A DNA stretch of 64,000 bases from Nomia melanderi. Taxonomy: Eukaryota; Arthropoda; Insecta; Hymenoptera; Halictidae. The notes beneath the pieces were generated by a model. It did not search any database. It saw only the letters and a program-made list of their open reading frames with translations, and had not been told where the DNA came from. The position numbers and the translations under genes were made by a program. Of the stretch, positions 24,894 to 36,313 are shown piece by piece (position 1 is the first letter of the stretch; each line of letters starts with the position of its first letter). The stretch is from contig NC_135010.1 in NCBI RefSeq assembly GCF_051020985.1, positions 3,532,001 to 3,596,000 of the forward strand. The letters run 5' to 3'.

Positions 24894-25350
24894 ATAAAAT
24901 TACTTAAGTACTTTTCCTTTGTAAAAAACTTCTCTTTTTTTTAAGAATTATAATAATAATGAGTTCTAATAGTATTTCGATTGAAAACGAAACCTACAGG
25001 AAAAAACTTTATTCTTCCTTTTCGACTTTTTTTTCGATTCTTCTTATTGTAGTGGTTCGAATTTTTTTTGCGCGTCGAAATGCTCTGGAAGGCGTGCGTT
25101 TTCCATGCCGCGGGAGAACGCCGCATGCGTTTCGTTTCTAGTCAACTGTTGTAACTCATTTTATGTGAACACTCGAGACGTCGAGGTTCTTTACGTGTAC
25201 CGTGTAACTGTTTAAATATATTGTAAGAATCGACTCTTCTGTAAAGGGCGGCGTCCTTCTTTGTCGGAAGCGAAATCGGCGCGGCACGTTCTTTTATCGA
25301 GGACCAAAAGGACACGTGCGGTATCTTTCAAAAGTGTCCTCAAAATGTCC

Positions 25351-25564
25351 TTAACACGTTCGCTACAGCGTCACATATTTGTGACGGCTGTAATCCTATA
25401 TTTTACATAATGAAAATGAAATTAATCTTATAGATATTGTTATTAGGAATTATAAACTACGACATTATATTTAGGAACTCAATGACTCGTTTCAGTTTCA
25501 TTTTTCTAATATTTTGTTTATAAGATACTGTCACGGAAATAAGCGCTAGTAGCGAGTGTGTTAA
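25351..25564 (+). mobile_element. TTAA MITE family C, complete (214 bp)
   Basis: The left end is TTAACACGTTCGCTACAGCG. The right end in reverse is TTAACACACTCGCTACTAGC. It contains the near-palindrome gtcacatatttgtgac just inside the left end. The TTAA at both ends fits a piggyBac-type insertion. Confidence 0.8.
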
Positions 25565-25814
25565 AAAGGAAGGCAATCTTCGATTGCCACGTATTTCGAA
25601 GTCGATCGTCAGTCGTGTTCCGTCAAAGACCAGCCCGATCAGTTTTTGGAAATACACTAAATAATTATCACGCAGTATACTTTTGTTCGTGGAAAAATCC
25701 GATCCGGACTCTTCCAAACTTCCGCTCAGAACATTTACATTTATTCTATTACCCTTTACGTTTAATTAATCGTCTTAAACATTATATAGAATCATATTCT
25801 TCCCGTTTATATGG

Positions 25815-25868
25815 TTAAAAACGACATAACCATATTATTATATTATTATATGGTTATGTCGTTTTTAA
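25815..25868. repeat. 54-bp palindrome with TTAA ends
   Basis: Perfect 21-base arms (TTAAAAACGACATAACCATA plus T) surround a 12-base AT loop. The TTAA ends suggest a minimal MITE or the collapsed ends of one. Confidence 0.9.
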
Positions 25869-26397
25869 GAAAGAAAGCCATTTTCTTCCATTATAACTAA
25901 AACTTCGAGACTCGGATTCAAAAAGGACTTCGCTAAAAGGTGTGGAATTTTATTAAGAACTATGCGCGAGGCTAATTAGTCGAACGTAATCCGTGTTTCC
26001 ATGTTTTCTTGTATAGAGAAAAATAATTTTAAGAAAATCTATTTTAAAGCTTTGGCTGAACCAACGTGTTACCAGGTTCGTTCAAAATATTATAAGTTTG
26101 TTAATTTTTAAAAATTATACTTTTTTAACAAATTAATCTGTATTTAATTTTCAATCAATGTCACCTTAAACTGAGCTATTTGGTTGAGTGATTTAAAAAA
26201 TGTTTTAAATACTTATGCTTTCTTAAATTTTCTTAGTTTCAAGAAGATACGTAGTAATTACAAAGAAAATATTTTAGAGAAATTTAATAGCAGTCACTGT
26301 CTATGAAATTATCAAATAAAATTTTAAAAAATTTCTGGTGTATATAAAGAAATTGTCGACATTTACGTATTGTACGGATTACCTTTAATTTTAAGAA
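25869..26397. other. AT-rich intergenic, nothing seen
   Basis: No feature is supportable. Confidence 0.5.
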
Positions 26398-26560
26398 ACA
26401 AAATATTAATAATAATGGTAATAGTAATGGTAATAATAATAATAAAATATTAATATTGCGTTATAATATTAAATAAATACGAACGCAGACCTAACCCAAA
26501 TAACTGACCAATGCGATTTTCAGTTAGGAAACAAAACTGTTCCATATAATACGTAAGTAC
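26398..26560 (+). repeat. Dispersed repeat, copy 2 (copy 1 at 8590)
   Basis: An (AAT)-rich tract is followed by gacctaacccaaataactga, then gttaggaaacaaa and taatacgtaagta, paralleling 8590-8800. Confidence 0.55.
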
Positions 26561-27027
26561 CAAATTTTCTCCTCTAACCTTATATAACAGAAAATGAACA
26601 CAATCTTATAAAGCATAAGACACCTGTAAAATCAGAGAAAAGAGACGTAATTGTGAGAAACGAATGTACTAACAATATTTCGAACGAAAAGATTCGCATG
26701 GCCGAGGTATTCCGAGTTGACGAGATTGAATGTAATAAGGATATGACGGGTCAGCGTGATAAAATAGTGCGGGGTGAGATGATATAAGAAAGAAAGTGCT
26801 CTCCTCGGGTTTATCGTCTTGATCCTTCGAGCTCCAGATTCCACGCTAATATTCAATGATTTCTACAAACAGAGCCAGTGAAGCGGAATAATTGGCTTGC
26901 ACTGATTCCTAAGGCTAGTCCAGATTGAGAGACAATTAGGCCCTGGCAGTCTGCGCATAGTCCACACGTAATGAGACATAAAACAAGTGTTGAAACTGTC
27001 TATGGATCAATTTCTGGTTTGTATCTT

Positions 27028-27512
27028 ATTTTTCGTTGCAATAGAAAATAGGAGACAATATTGCAGGAAGTTTGGTGTTGTTGGTGATGGGGAAGGTTCA
27101 AAAACACTTAAAGTTAATAACAAAAACGATTTATTAACTAAGGCTATAACAGAGAGCACATAAAACTCTATCACTCGCTCGCTAATCGCACCCAAAAGTC
27201 ACTTGCCCACGCATTCCTACCTTCTTTTAAAGCACACCTTATTCGCTCTTCCTTTCTTACACTTACACCCTTCTCACTCGCACCCTAACCTTTCGTCCAT
27301 AGTCAAAATTCACGCGGTCACGTACACCCTTCATTCTCACGGTCCCAGTCGTTCGGTCCCAAACACTTTTCTTTCGCGCTTCTCCAGACACTCGACTTTT
27401 CCACACGCAATCACTCGTATTTCCAAACAAACCGGCGCCATCCCGTCGCAAGGCGATACCGGCAACCCACAGACACGCTCGACCATCCATACCCGTAATA
27501 TCTTAAGACAAA
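27028..27512 (-). mobile_element. Probable solo LTR of a retrotransposon
   Basis: Read on the minus strand, the segment starts TGTCTTAAGATATTACGGG and is GA-rich with strong strand asymmetry. It then has a TTAATAAATCGTTTTTGTTA polyadenylation-like block followed by a pyrimidine-rich tail. This layout is typical of an insect LTR. Exact 3' end and target duplication are uncertain, and no internal retroviral genes flank it. The open frames within it (plus 27203-27544, minus 27263-27490) are not genes. Confidence 0.45.
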
Positions 27513-27951
27513 TGTTGAAAGAATTGTGCTACATTAATTGCTGAACACGTAGTTCAATTTGGCTATAGTTTTCGAGCAATTAACACTTTCCTAACCGCGT
27601 AGTTTTCACAAGTATGTAGTAACCTCTTCGAATTAAAATTCTCGTAAAGTATAGAAGACGTTTTAAAGAAATAAATCATGATTCAATAGCAATAATTCTT
27701 TGTTCTTCATTACTGGTAGTTTTAGTGTTAAATTGTCAAATATCTACATTATAGACCATAATGTAGCTTAACTTTCTTGCTATTTAATTATTCCTATTAA
27801 ATGTATCTATTTCCATAAATATATTTCTTTCTGTCAGGCATCAATGATATTCATGATGTAATAGTTCTTTTAAAAAATGTGGGCCACCTCTTACCCTATT
27901 GTCTAACTATATGATTCGTCTGTCGGTAGACAATTTATTTATGTATACAGT
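27513..27951. other. Intergenic, nothing seen
   Basis: AT-rich, without repeat ends or exons. Confidence 0.5.
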
Positions 27952-28281
27952 TTAACTCATTTGCATCATAAGCACATATATGCGCGGATTTTTCCTGTTC
28001 TGTATCACCGGAGCGCATATATGCATGCCACCTCATATTTACTGGTCAACATTTTCCAATATTCATTAAAACAAGTTCATCGAAGAAAACTCGCAAACGT
28101 TGTGTGGTTTGTATATCACAAAAAGAAAGGAAAGATACATTTTATTTGTTACATTTCTTTGTTTGCCGTTCTGTTCACAATTTTCTATACGTTTTGAACC
28201 ATTTTTATTTTGATGCAATAAAAAACATTTTTGGTGACATAGGCCAATTTTCCACTTTTTCGAATGATGCAAATGGGTTAA
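27952..28281 (+). mobile_element. TTAA MITE family E (330 bp)
   Basis: The left end is TTAACTCATTTGCATCATAA. The right end in reverse is TTAACCCATTTGCATCATTC. Terminal repeats are about 18 bp. Subterminal acatatatgcg and gcgcatatatgc motifs are near-inverted copies of each other. The small open frames inside are incidental. Confidence 0.85.
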
Positions 28282-30597
28282 ATACGAAACGCGCAGTTTG
28301 AACTAGTCTTTATTTTGTCATTCCTGTGCTGATGTATCTGCACCATGACACTGTGCACGGAGAACTGTTCTTAAAAGACCGGTGGAGAAACAGAGAATAA
28401 TGTTCACTTCGAGTTGTTAAGGATTCTAGACGAGGCGACAGAAAAATGGTGAAGAAGATAAGGGAGAACGGAGTAATGAGACTATCACCTAGATAAATTA
28501 AAATACAAACTGAGTTGAAATGGAGGTCCGGTGAATTTATCGGCTACGTTTCGCTCGCTATTCTTCGCTATCAAACAAATTTGTTCCGTTCTTTTTCTCC
28601 ACGGTCTACTGTAAATGTTATGTTACAACGATTTTACGTTAGAATTTTTTCAGTTTTTGTTCCTTCGTGCAGCAATTGCAACGTTTTTATACATTAGGGG
28701 AGTTTATGTCGAACTTTAGATTTCATTCATTCAGAATAGCTGGGACTAAACTGCGGGTTTTCATGTACACATGGGAAATTAAAAAATACACGATTATACG
28801 GAATGCGTACAATAGGAAAAGGTGTACCAAAAATACCCAAAATGTAGTACTTTTGTGGTATTTGTTAGAAAAAACTACTTTCCATTGTAATTCTATTTTA
28901 TTCTACTTATAGAATTGTAATGTATTAAAAATTGTTATGATATTCCATCGGAATATAATAAAATGAGAAAAATGAAAAAAGTTTACGTGCGAAATTACAG
29001 TTTAACATCTACCTCTTTAGACATGTTTAAGCATTTTATCTGAAACGAAACCTTTCAAAGGAATTTTTTACTTTGGAAAAGTTTTTGCGACAAGTTCTTT
29101 CTCTTGACTCGAGGGAAGTTGACTCCAGAAAACAGATTTTTTAATCTTTTAATCTCGTCACTTGGTTGTCTCACAAAATACTCGCTTGATCGGCTTACCT
29201 TTTTGATCATACTTTCAACTTTCATGTTCATCGCAAAATTTCTAATTTTCTCAGCTAATTCAAACTAAGAAAAAAGTGCAATTGATTTTGTTTTTAACAA
29301 ATTAGAATTCTTCCAGAATAGTTACATTTATAATGAATTAAATAATCATTAATGTATTGATTTATAATCAACAGAACATCTGCGAAGAAAGAACTTGATG
29401 ATTGCAACTCATAACAATGATTTAGCATTGTCAAAATATTTTTGTAACAATTATATAGATGCAGATAAACATAAAAAGTTTATGTTTCTATGTTCAATAA
29501 ATTCTTTTTAAAAATTTCAATATACTGTTGTAGAAAAGTGTGTAAATTAGAAGATCTCCTTAACCCTAAAAAGATGGACAATAGAGGATTTGTTAGACCA
29601 ACGAGTTACAAATTACTAAAGGTAATATAAAATATTTTTGAACAATTATTTGTCGTCTACATCTACAAAATTGATATTGAAAGATCATATTTATTTTACT
29701 AGAAATAGTATTTAAATATTTAGTAAAAATATTCGAAGTGAATCCTCATGTATGCAGATAATTTACATAGTATCAAATCTTAAAATACATTCAAGGTTAA
29801 AAAACAAGTTAGTTTATTACTAGGCTTACAGAACCCATCAATCTAACGAATATTATACTCCACAAACATTATTCAATGAAAAGTTAAATCTATTAAAAAT
29901 ATCTAGTTAACAAATCCAGTTTCAAATTACTAAAACTGACACAGTCGATAATTATTCGTTGTGAAACAAAATACATCCACGTTTAATACAAATACAAAGT
30001 TTAATAACTCGAAGCTTTTCATCAACCAGCTGTATCAGTATTCGGAAAGCGTGATAAAAACACGTTAAACGTGCGAGTTCCTCTGAAAATTTCTCTGGAA
30101 ACGAAGTCTGCCACCGCTAAAGTTGCCGACAAATATTTAATTTCCTTTCGCAAAACCCTGTCTCAGTTGCTAAATGAAAATTAATTTAGTTCATTTCCCT
30201 TCTACTTTTTTTCTCCACCCCCTCCGGTGTCAAGTCAACGGCATAACGTTTAATCGTCGGGAACTCCGCGGAGGAAAATACGTTCTTCCGGATGCTCTTA
30301 TTAGTACCTATGAGCAAAAGAGGAACATCGGCCATTGCAACGGTCCGTTTTACTTAGTGCAACAGATTAAAGGTGCGATTCCTTTATTTAAATTCGTGTC
30401 GGAGTTCCAGACGAATAATAGCGTCCTCAGGTCTGACGTAACTTTTAATTTAACGGGACGTTAAGAAGCAAATGTCTGCTCGTATTGTTTCAAGTAAACG
30501 CTAACAATAATACCGTGGGATCTTTATTGTTGGGAATTAAAGTATTTCATGCAATTTTATTACGTCATCCGGTAAATAATGCAGTTTTCGTTTTCTA
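28282..30597. other. Intergenic, no supported gene
   Basis: AT-rich, with a CpG-richer stretch at about 30050-30470 holding a 96-codon plus frame (30174-30464). That frame follows a pyrimidine run but has no recognisable protein or donor, so I do not call it a gene. Confidence 0.4.
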
Positions 30598-30810
30598 TTG
30601 GGTTGATGCAAATGTTTCGACTTTTTTCATAAGAAATAAAAGGAAGAGTTTTCAACTGTTCGCTGGCTAAACTAAACTAAGTAAAAACGAAGAAAGAAGT
30701 GTGCTTTATATACGTTACGATATTTTGAAAACAGATATTATTTGTTTTGAACAGCAAATTCTGTTTGCTAACCATGTACAGAGAACGTTTACATTTTTGT
30801 ATCAACCCAA
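30598..30810 (+). mobile_element. Mariner-type MITE (213 bp)
   Basis: The left end is TTGGGTTGATGCAAATGTTT. The right end in reverse is TTGGGTTGATACAAAAATGT. These resemble the ttaggtTG-caaaaGTTTCG ends of mariner elements. A TA dinucleotide flanks each side (30596-30597 and 30811-30812), as expected for a TA duplication. No transposase frame is present. Confidence 0.8.
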
Positions 30811-30812
30811 TA

Positions 30813-33317
30813 TTTTCTCTTTTAAAAGTTAAGATAAACGAGATTTATACAAATTATTGTATAGGATAAGTCGGGGCGAAATGGCTCACTTAAAAAAAAA
30901 CTTAATCTTATATATTATTATTATTATTTGTTAAGCAAATTTTCATTCACTCAACTATAACTATGATAACCACTCACTGAGGTGGGTATTTTTCTGTATC
31001 TGACAGGAGTTACATAGATACATATTCAAAAAATTATAAATTCAAATTATTATTATCTAGTTGCATCGTTGTCATCGAATATCTAATAAGAAGAAATCGT
31101 ACGCTGTGTTAGTGGTAATTATGATAGTGCCAAGATCGAGTAATTAATTACATCAAACGCATCTACGTAATGAAATGAAATCCAAATGCATTCAATGCGT
31201 TTGCCGACAGATCAAATTTGCCCTGGTTACGCTAATTAAATTCGTTGTCACGCATTTAGCGATCGCAAATTTCGAAATAATAGCATAGCCAGTTCTAAGG
31301 TTCCTGACAAGTTGAAAATTAGTAAACTGGAACATTTAAATTTCAATGATATTACAAATTTACACGTTGAAATATAATTACTGACATTTCAGACTATTTG
31401 TATATACGTGCAGCTGCTTTGGCAATTGACAAAGTTCATTATTTGAAAGTTAGAAAATAATTGTTTACAATTTTCATACAAGAATAACTATTAATTACTG
31501 TTGAAGATTAAACTGAAACAATCCTGTATAGAGAAAATTATTAGAACGTAATATATTTAGTAACAATGTATTTAATACAACTATTAAAAGGTTAAATTCA
31601 TTTTATTTTTTTAAACTTTTCCGATTACAGTTTTATCAGTTAAGAAATTGACATTTTTTCAGTTAACTATCTGGACTTAGAAAGGAACTATATAATAAAA
31701 GTAATGTAGATCATAAAGTGCAGCAGAACAGTGTATCGAATAAAAAAAAGGTTTGAATGTCTAGAAATGCAAATTAGAAAAAGATGAAAGAGATTGCTCA
31801 ATGTAGTGCACCGTTCAGAAAAATGGCCAAGTTATTCAAATGTTACCCTGTTAACGAGCGAACACGTCTGCACTAAATAGTAGCACAATATTGTACCGTT
31901 TAGTACCCAATGTTGTACGTTCATTCATTATCTTTTTCCTCTGATGTCCATAGTCGTTTATTTTACTTGATGAAAATTTGATTCGAAAGACGAAGCTGGT
32001 TCTCGAGATCAGCACGCGCTTGGCTACGCAATTTGGACACTTGTTGAATCAAATTTCCTTCATAAATTGCACTGCAAAACTTAGACGAATCTTAATGAGA
32101 TCAAAATTTTATTAAGGTTTAACATAGATTCTACTTCCTTCTTTGTCCAATAAAATCGTGAATTAGGATAATTGATTTTCGTTTAACTCTGTTAAGATTA
32201 TTTTGTTCTTCGCCATCTTTTCTTCAATATTATTTTTGAAAATTAGTTTTGAACATTATTTAAATATATCTAAGTGTTTACAATATTATAAAAATATGTG
32301 TTATTCTGTTTGGTGGGGTCTGTTCAATAATTTTCTCTAAAAAGCGAATTAATTATGTGCAATTGTAACTTTTATAATTAAAACACAAATCATTTGCGCA
32401 ATTTAGAAAACGATTGCTTTTTCTAAAATTAAATTTTTTAAGAATCTATACGTGATGGAGGAGATAGATTTCAAATTTGAATTTAGCATACGAAAATCTA
32501 TGGATATTGATTGTTAGTATTTGGAATGCAAAATGAGCTGTATAATGTAATCCAATAGGATGAGTTCGACCATTTCGTTCATGGGAGGATATCATCTCAT
32601 TCTACTCGAATATGTGCTTGTCCACTACGCAAATTAACTGCCAATCAGCTATGAGATGAAGGTCAAAGATCCTTCAGTAATTCCAGAGCGAAACTGGGTC
32701 AGTAGAGTTATTGTGCACTGTAATTATCTATTGTAGGGCAGTCTTCCTTTATAGTTCATACGACCAGATATCCACGTTTAATATCTGCCAGATTCAGTTA
32801 TTTACTGAATTTCATGTTTAAAAATATTTCTATTTAGTTTAAGCAAATATTAGTATTTGAAAAAGTATTTCTATTTATTTATTCACCGATTTATCTGAAT
32901 TTAAAGGTGGTCATATTAACGATAGATTCGTTTAGCCAAATATTAGTGTCTTCACAATTATTGGTCTTGATATTAGTATAAATATTACTATTATAATACT
33001 AATAAAATTATAAATATATAAGACTCATAAAAATATGAATTATAAATTAGTATTATAATAATAATAAAACAGTAAATTATAAAATAGTATTGCAATAATA
33101 ATAAAATTGTAAATTTATATTAGTACCATAATAATAATTTTATTCTGCTCTTTTTGCATCTTATTCAACGTTGTAATTTCCACGTTAAACGCGTAACATG
33201 GAATATGTACCAATAAAAACTTCACTACCAAATTTTTTATGAAGCGTACGACAATACGGTGTTTCTCAAGAAAAATTCCTGTAGTATCTCATTCTGCAGT
33301 CCTTTCCCACTCTTCAG
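30813..33317. other. AT-rich intergenic, no gene seen
   Basis: Contains AT-only stretches (for example 32930-33140). No exon, repeat end or RNA gene could be supported. Confidence 0.5.
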
Positions 33318-33621
33318 AATCAACAAGAAGCTAAACCACTGGAAATTTATTGACGACGATGCAATTAAACCGAACGCGATGAAGGAGTTCAACAGATTCT
33401 CACAGAAGGACTACCAATTATTCCTCACTTCCAATTATACTCACGTACCCTGGCAGATTTCCAATGAAACTATTGACAGCGATCTAGAAATACTCGCAAT
33501 CGGAGAAAACGTCCGTGGATCTTCGGTGTCAGAACTATCTCCTATTTCACGAGAACCCTTTTGTCAGGAATATTACCATTATATCGATATATACATTAAA
33601 ATGATTTTTCAAATATTCTAA
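33318..33621 (+). CDS. Probable terminal coding exon of an unknown gene
   Basis: About 100 codons are open on the plus strand after an acceptor (cctttcccactcttcag, ending 33317; an alternative acceptor ends at 33299), both leaving the same phase. The frame ends at a TAA at 33619. Codon composition is far less AT-driven than the surroundings. The peptide is hydrophilic, with stretches such as KEFNRFSQKDYQLF and THVPWQISNETIDSDLEI and three NxT/S-like sites. I do not recognise the family. No upstream exon was found, so it could belong to a gene with distant exons or be a relic. Confidence 0.45.
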
Positions 33622-34004
33622 CTGCAACCGTCATCAGTTATACTATTCTTTGCTTTTTTCGTTTATCGTTGTTTATTGCATTAAATTGCAAATGTTTATA
33701 AAGATTCAAATTTTGAGAGATAGATTTGACACATTTGAATTTCAATAAAATGTTATTCGTTGATTAGATAATAATTGGTTTGATAAGTGAGGAATAATGT
33801 AAAATTAATGAGTAATGTATCATATTCTATTAAATATTGTACATAACTGATCTTTTGAGTAGTAACCTATTTTTTATATAATATTTTTACTCCAATCAAT
33901 ATATTAGAGTAATGCAACCAATTAATGAATAAAATTCATTAATAATTTCAAATCAAACTAATAGTAAACTGTAATCAACGATTACTTTATACGTATTATA
34001 TTAA
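33622..34004. other. AT-rich 3' flank, nothing seen
   Basis: Follows the unknown exon. No clear feature apart from AT-rich sequence. Confidence 0.5.
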
Positions 34005-34236
34005 GGGGACTAGAAAGGAATCCATTATTTTCAATCTCAACAGAAAGCTTTATTATATCATATAAATTTTTAAATATTAATCCAAAATACATACAATTCC
34101 CTTCTTCTGTCAGGATAGTTTCCCATCTAGCGATGCATTTTTCAAATCCACTTATTGGATTAATACTTAATAATTAATATGAAACATTGAAGCTTTCTTT
34201 TGAGACTGAAAATAATGGATTTCTTTTCAATTCCCC
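34005..34236 (+). mobile_element. MITE-like element with GGGGA inverted ends (232 bp)
   Basis: The left end is GGGGACTAGAAAGGAATCCA. The right end in reverse is GGGGAATTGAAAAGAAATCC. Complementarity extends about 50 bases, through ttattttca and agaaagctt. A second, duplicated right end lies at 34637-34640. No clear target duplication was identified. Confidence 0.55.
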
Positions 34237-34400
34237 TATTATTGGAAACTTTATTCCAAATAAAAATCTGTAGTACCTTCCTTTTATCGTTCCTACAAGA
34301 AAAAATATACCCAATTCCATCCTAGCTCTGCGAATAAAAATTCGTGTAAAAAAATATACAGAACATATACAAAATTAGAGATTACATCTAGACTTTCTTA
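34119..34400 (+). repeat. Direct duplication copy 1 (copy 2 at 34523)
   Basis: Closely similar over about 280 bases to 34523-34800 at an offset of 404 bases. Shared blocks include cacttattggattaatactt and aaaaatctgtagtaccttcc. It overlaps the right half of the GGGGA element. Confidence 0.9.
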
Positions 34401-34411
34401 ATCCTAAATTT

Positions 34412-34523
34412 CAAGAAAATACACAGCGAAAGAATTCACTTATTCTTGTGCCGTCCCAGGAGACACATCACTAGCAACGGTAGATAAATACACATTTGCA
34501 CGCAATTTTCTCATACCACAAGT
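34412..34523 (+). repeat. Dispersed repeat, copy 1 (copy 2 at 43809)
   Basis: The blocks gaaaatacacag-gaaagaatt, tgtgccgtc, gagacacatcacta, acatttgcac and tcata-cac occur in the same order at 43809-43925. Confidence 0.8.
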
Positions 34524-34800
34524 CTCCCACCCAGTGATGCATTTTTCAAATCCACTTATTGGATTAATACTTAATAATTAATATGAAATATTGAAGCTTT
34601 CTTTTGAGACTGAAAATAATGGATTTCTTTCCAGTTCCCCTATCATTAACAGAAACCTTATTCCAAATAAAAATCTGTAGTACCTTCCTTTTATTGTTTG
34701 TACAAGAAAGAATATACCCAATTCCATCCAAGTTCCGCGAATAAAAATTCGTGTGAAAAAATATGCAGTACCTATACAAAATTAGATATTACCCCTAGAT
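34523..34800 (+). repeat. Direct duplication copy 2
   Basis: Second copy of 34119-34400. It differs by scattered substitutions and small indels. Confidence 0.9.
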
Positions 34801-35482
34801 TTAAGAAATCAGTAAAACAATACAATAAACTATACGAAGCTGAATATAAATTTTGCAATAAAAAATTTCGTTAAATCAAACGAGTCGCTTAAAAAGGAAA
34901 GAATCATTTGTATTAAATCAAAATCGTGCAAAAAGAAAAGAATCAGTCATCTTAATTCAAAATTGTATGAAAAAGGTCAAGCTAACTCGTATTAAATCAG
35001 AATCGTATAACAAGAAAAGACTAATTCCTGTCAACTCAAAATCGTTTTAAATTAGCTGTACTAAACCAAATAGCCTTAGCAATTAGAATCAACGAACAAA
35101 CCCGATGGCCCATTAAAGCGAGGAATTCATTGACGCGTGTGCCTAGTGCCGTCGCGCCGAAAAGGATCCCCCATTCATAATATCTAACCTCGGACACGCA
35201 ATCTCGCGATTTAATTTCGGAACGGTAGTTTATGGCAGACTCGCCGTTACCAGCCCTCGCACGTGACTGAATTTAATTTACCGAGAGAAACGGCCGGCTA
35301 CTGTTCGCGACACCATGGAACATTAAACAGTTTTCGCATCTTCCACCTATATATTTTTTTTCTTTTCCTCCCTTTCACTCTCCCCGCCACCCACGACCTG
35401 TCTGTGTCCCTCACTTCGGACCGTTTCGCACAGGCTCGTCTTCGTTATTTACTTTCTCATTGAAATTCAAATGAACGGAACG

Positions 35483-35486
<4 letters not shown>
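34801..35486. other. Intergenic, CpG-rich from about 35100, no gene seen
   Basis: An AT-rich segment with repeated aaatca-aatcgt-t-aaaaag motifs (34860-35060) leads into a CpG-rich island. No exon is supportable. Confidence 0.45.

Positions 35487-35548
<62 letters not shown>
35487..35548 (+). repeat. (AG)31 microsatellite
   Basis: Uninterrupted AG dinucleotides over 62 bases within a CpG-rich island. Likely length-polymorphic. Confidence 0.97.
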
Positions 35549-35552
<4 letters not shown>

Positions 35553-35939
35553 GAGAGTCTAAACGCGTGATCGTGGCGGAAAAAAGGGCGGAATTACGAT
35601 ACTGCATGGAAAACGCAATTTGCTAGCTTGATTTATCGTGTCACCCGGTAAACTCGGTTTAGTCACGTCCGTAAATGTTGTTCGCTTCACGCGGGCTGCC
35701 TCTCACGTTTCAAACAGCTCGCTCGTTCGTTTCGACTACGTTGCAAGCCCGGCTCCTGGCATAATCTAAATACCTCGTTCCGCTGAAATTTTTCGTCTTC
35801 CCGCGCGCGACAAACACGATTACCGTGCTGGATTTTCAAACGGGGACGGATTAGTTATTACTCGCGAGCTGCGACGCGACGAGACGTCGAGGGTAATTGC
35901 ACGCGACTGACTGAGTTCGCGTTCCGTTGCAGAGTTCCG
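35549..35939. other. CpG-rich island, no gene seen
   Basis: GC-rich relative to the window. It could be a regulatory region or an unannotated promoter. Confidence 0.4.
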
Positions 35940-36072
35940 TTAACCCTTTGAGTGCTGTGGACGCATATATGTGTCCAGTGGAAGCTATCGGTACAGATTA
36001 TGAGCGCATACATGCGTTTTCCGATTTTTTTAATCTCATACGTGCCATGGTGATAATTATAAGTGTATGCGA
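35940..36072 (+). repeat. Fragment of a TTAA element related to family E
   Basis: Starts TTAACCCTTTGAGTGCTGTG, with gcatatatgtgtcc and gagcgcatacatgcg inside, like the subterminal motifs of the element at 27952. No right end was found; it abuts the element at 36073. Confidence 0.4.
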
Positions 36073-36313
36073 TTAACATGTTGACTGCCACGAAAAATAT
36101 CAGTGTTTTACGTATCACTTATTCCTTTGTAGCAACGATAAAATGGGCAATTATTAATTATTTGATACCACGATTCTTACGTTACACTGATATTTAGTTA
36201 CTTACGCTATTGAACATTTTGATTCGACATCGGTTGTCTTATGAATTATAATTGTTTTCAAGTCATTTAAAAGCTCCGGTTACCGGTAACCAGCATGGCA
36301 GCCAACCTGTTAA
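36073..36313 (+). mobile_element. TTAA MITE family F (241 bp)
   Basis: The left end is TTAACATGTTGACTGCCACG. The right end in reverse is TTAACAGGTTGGCTGCCATG. The TIR is about 19 bp with TTAA on both sides. Confidence 0.85.

Noticed and set aside
27203..27544. 113-codon plus and 75-codon minus open frames
   Set aside because: Both lie within the probable LTR, whose strand-biased composition suppresses stops. No protein features.
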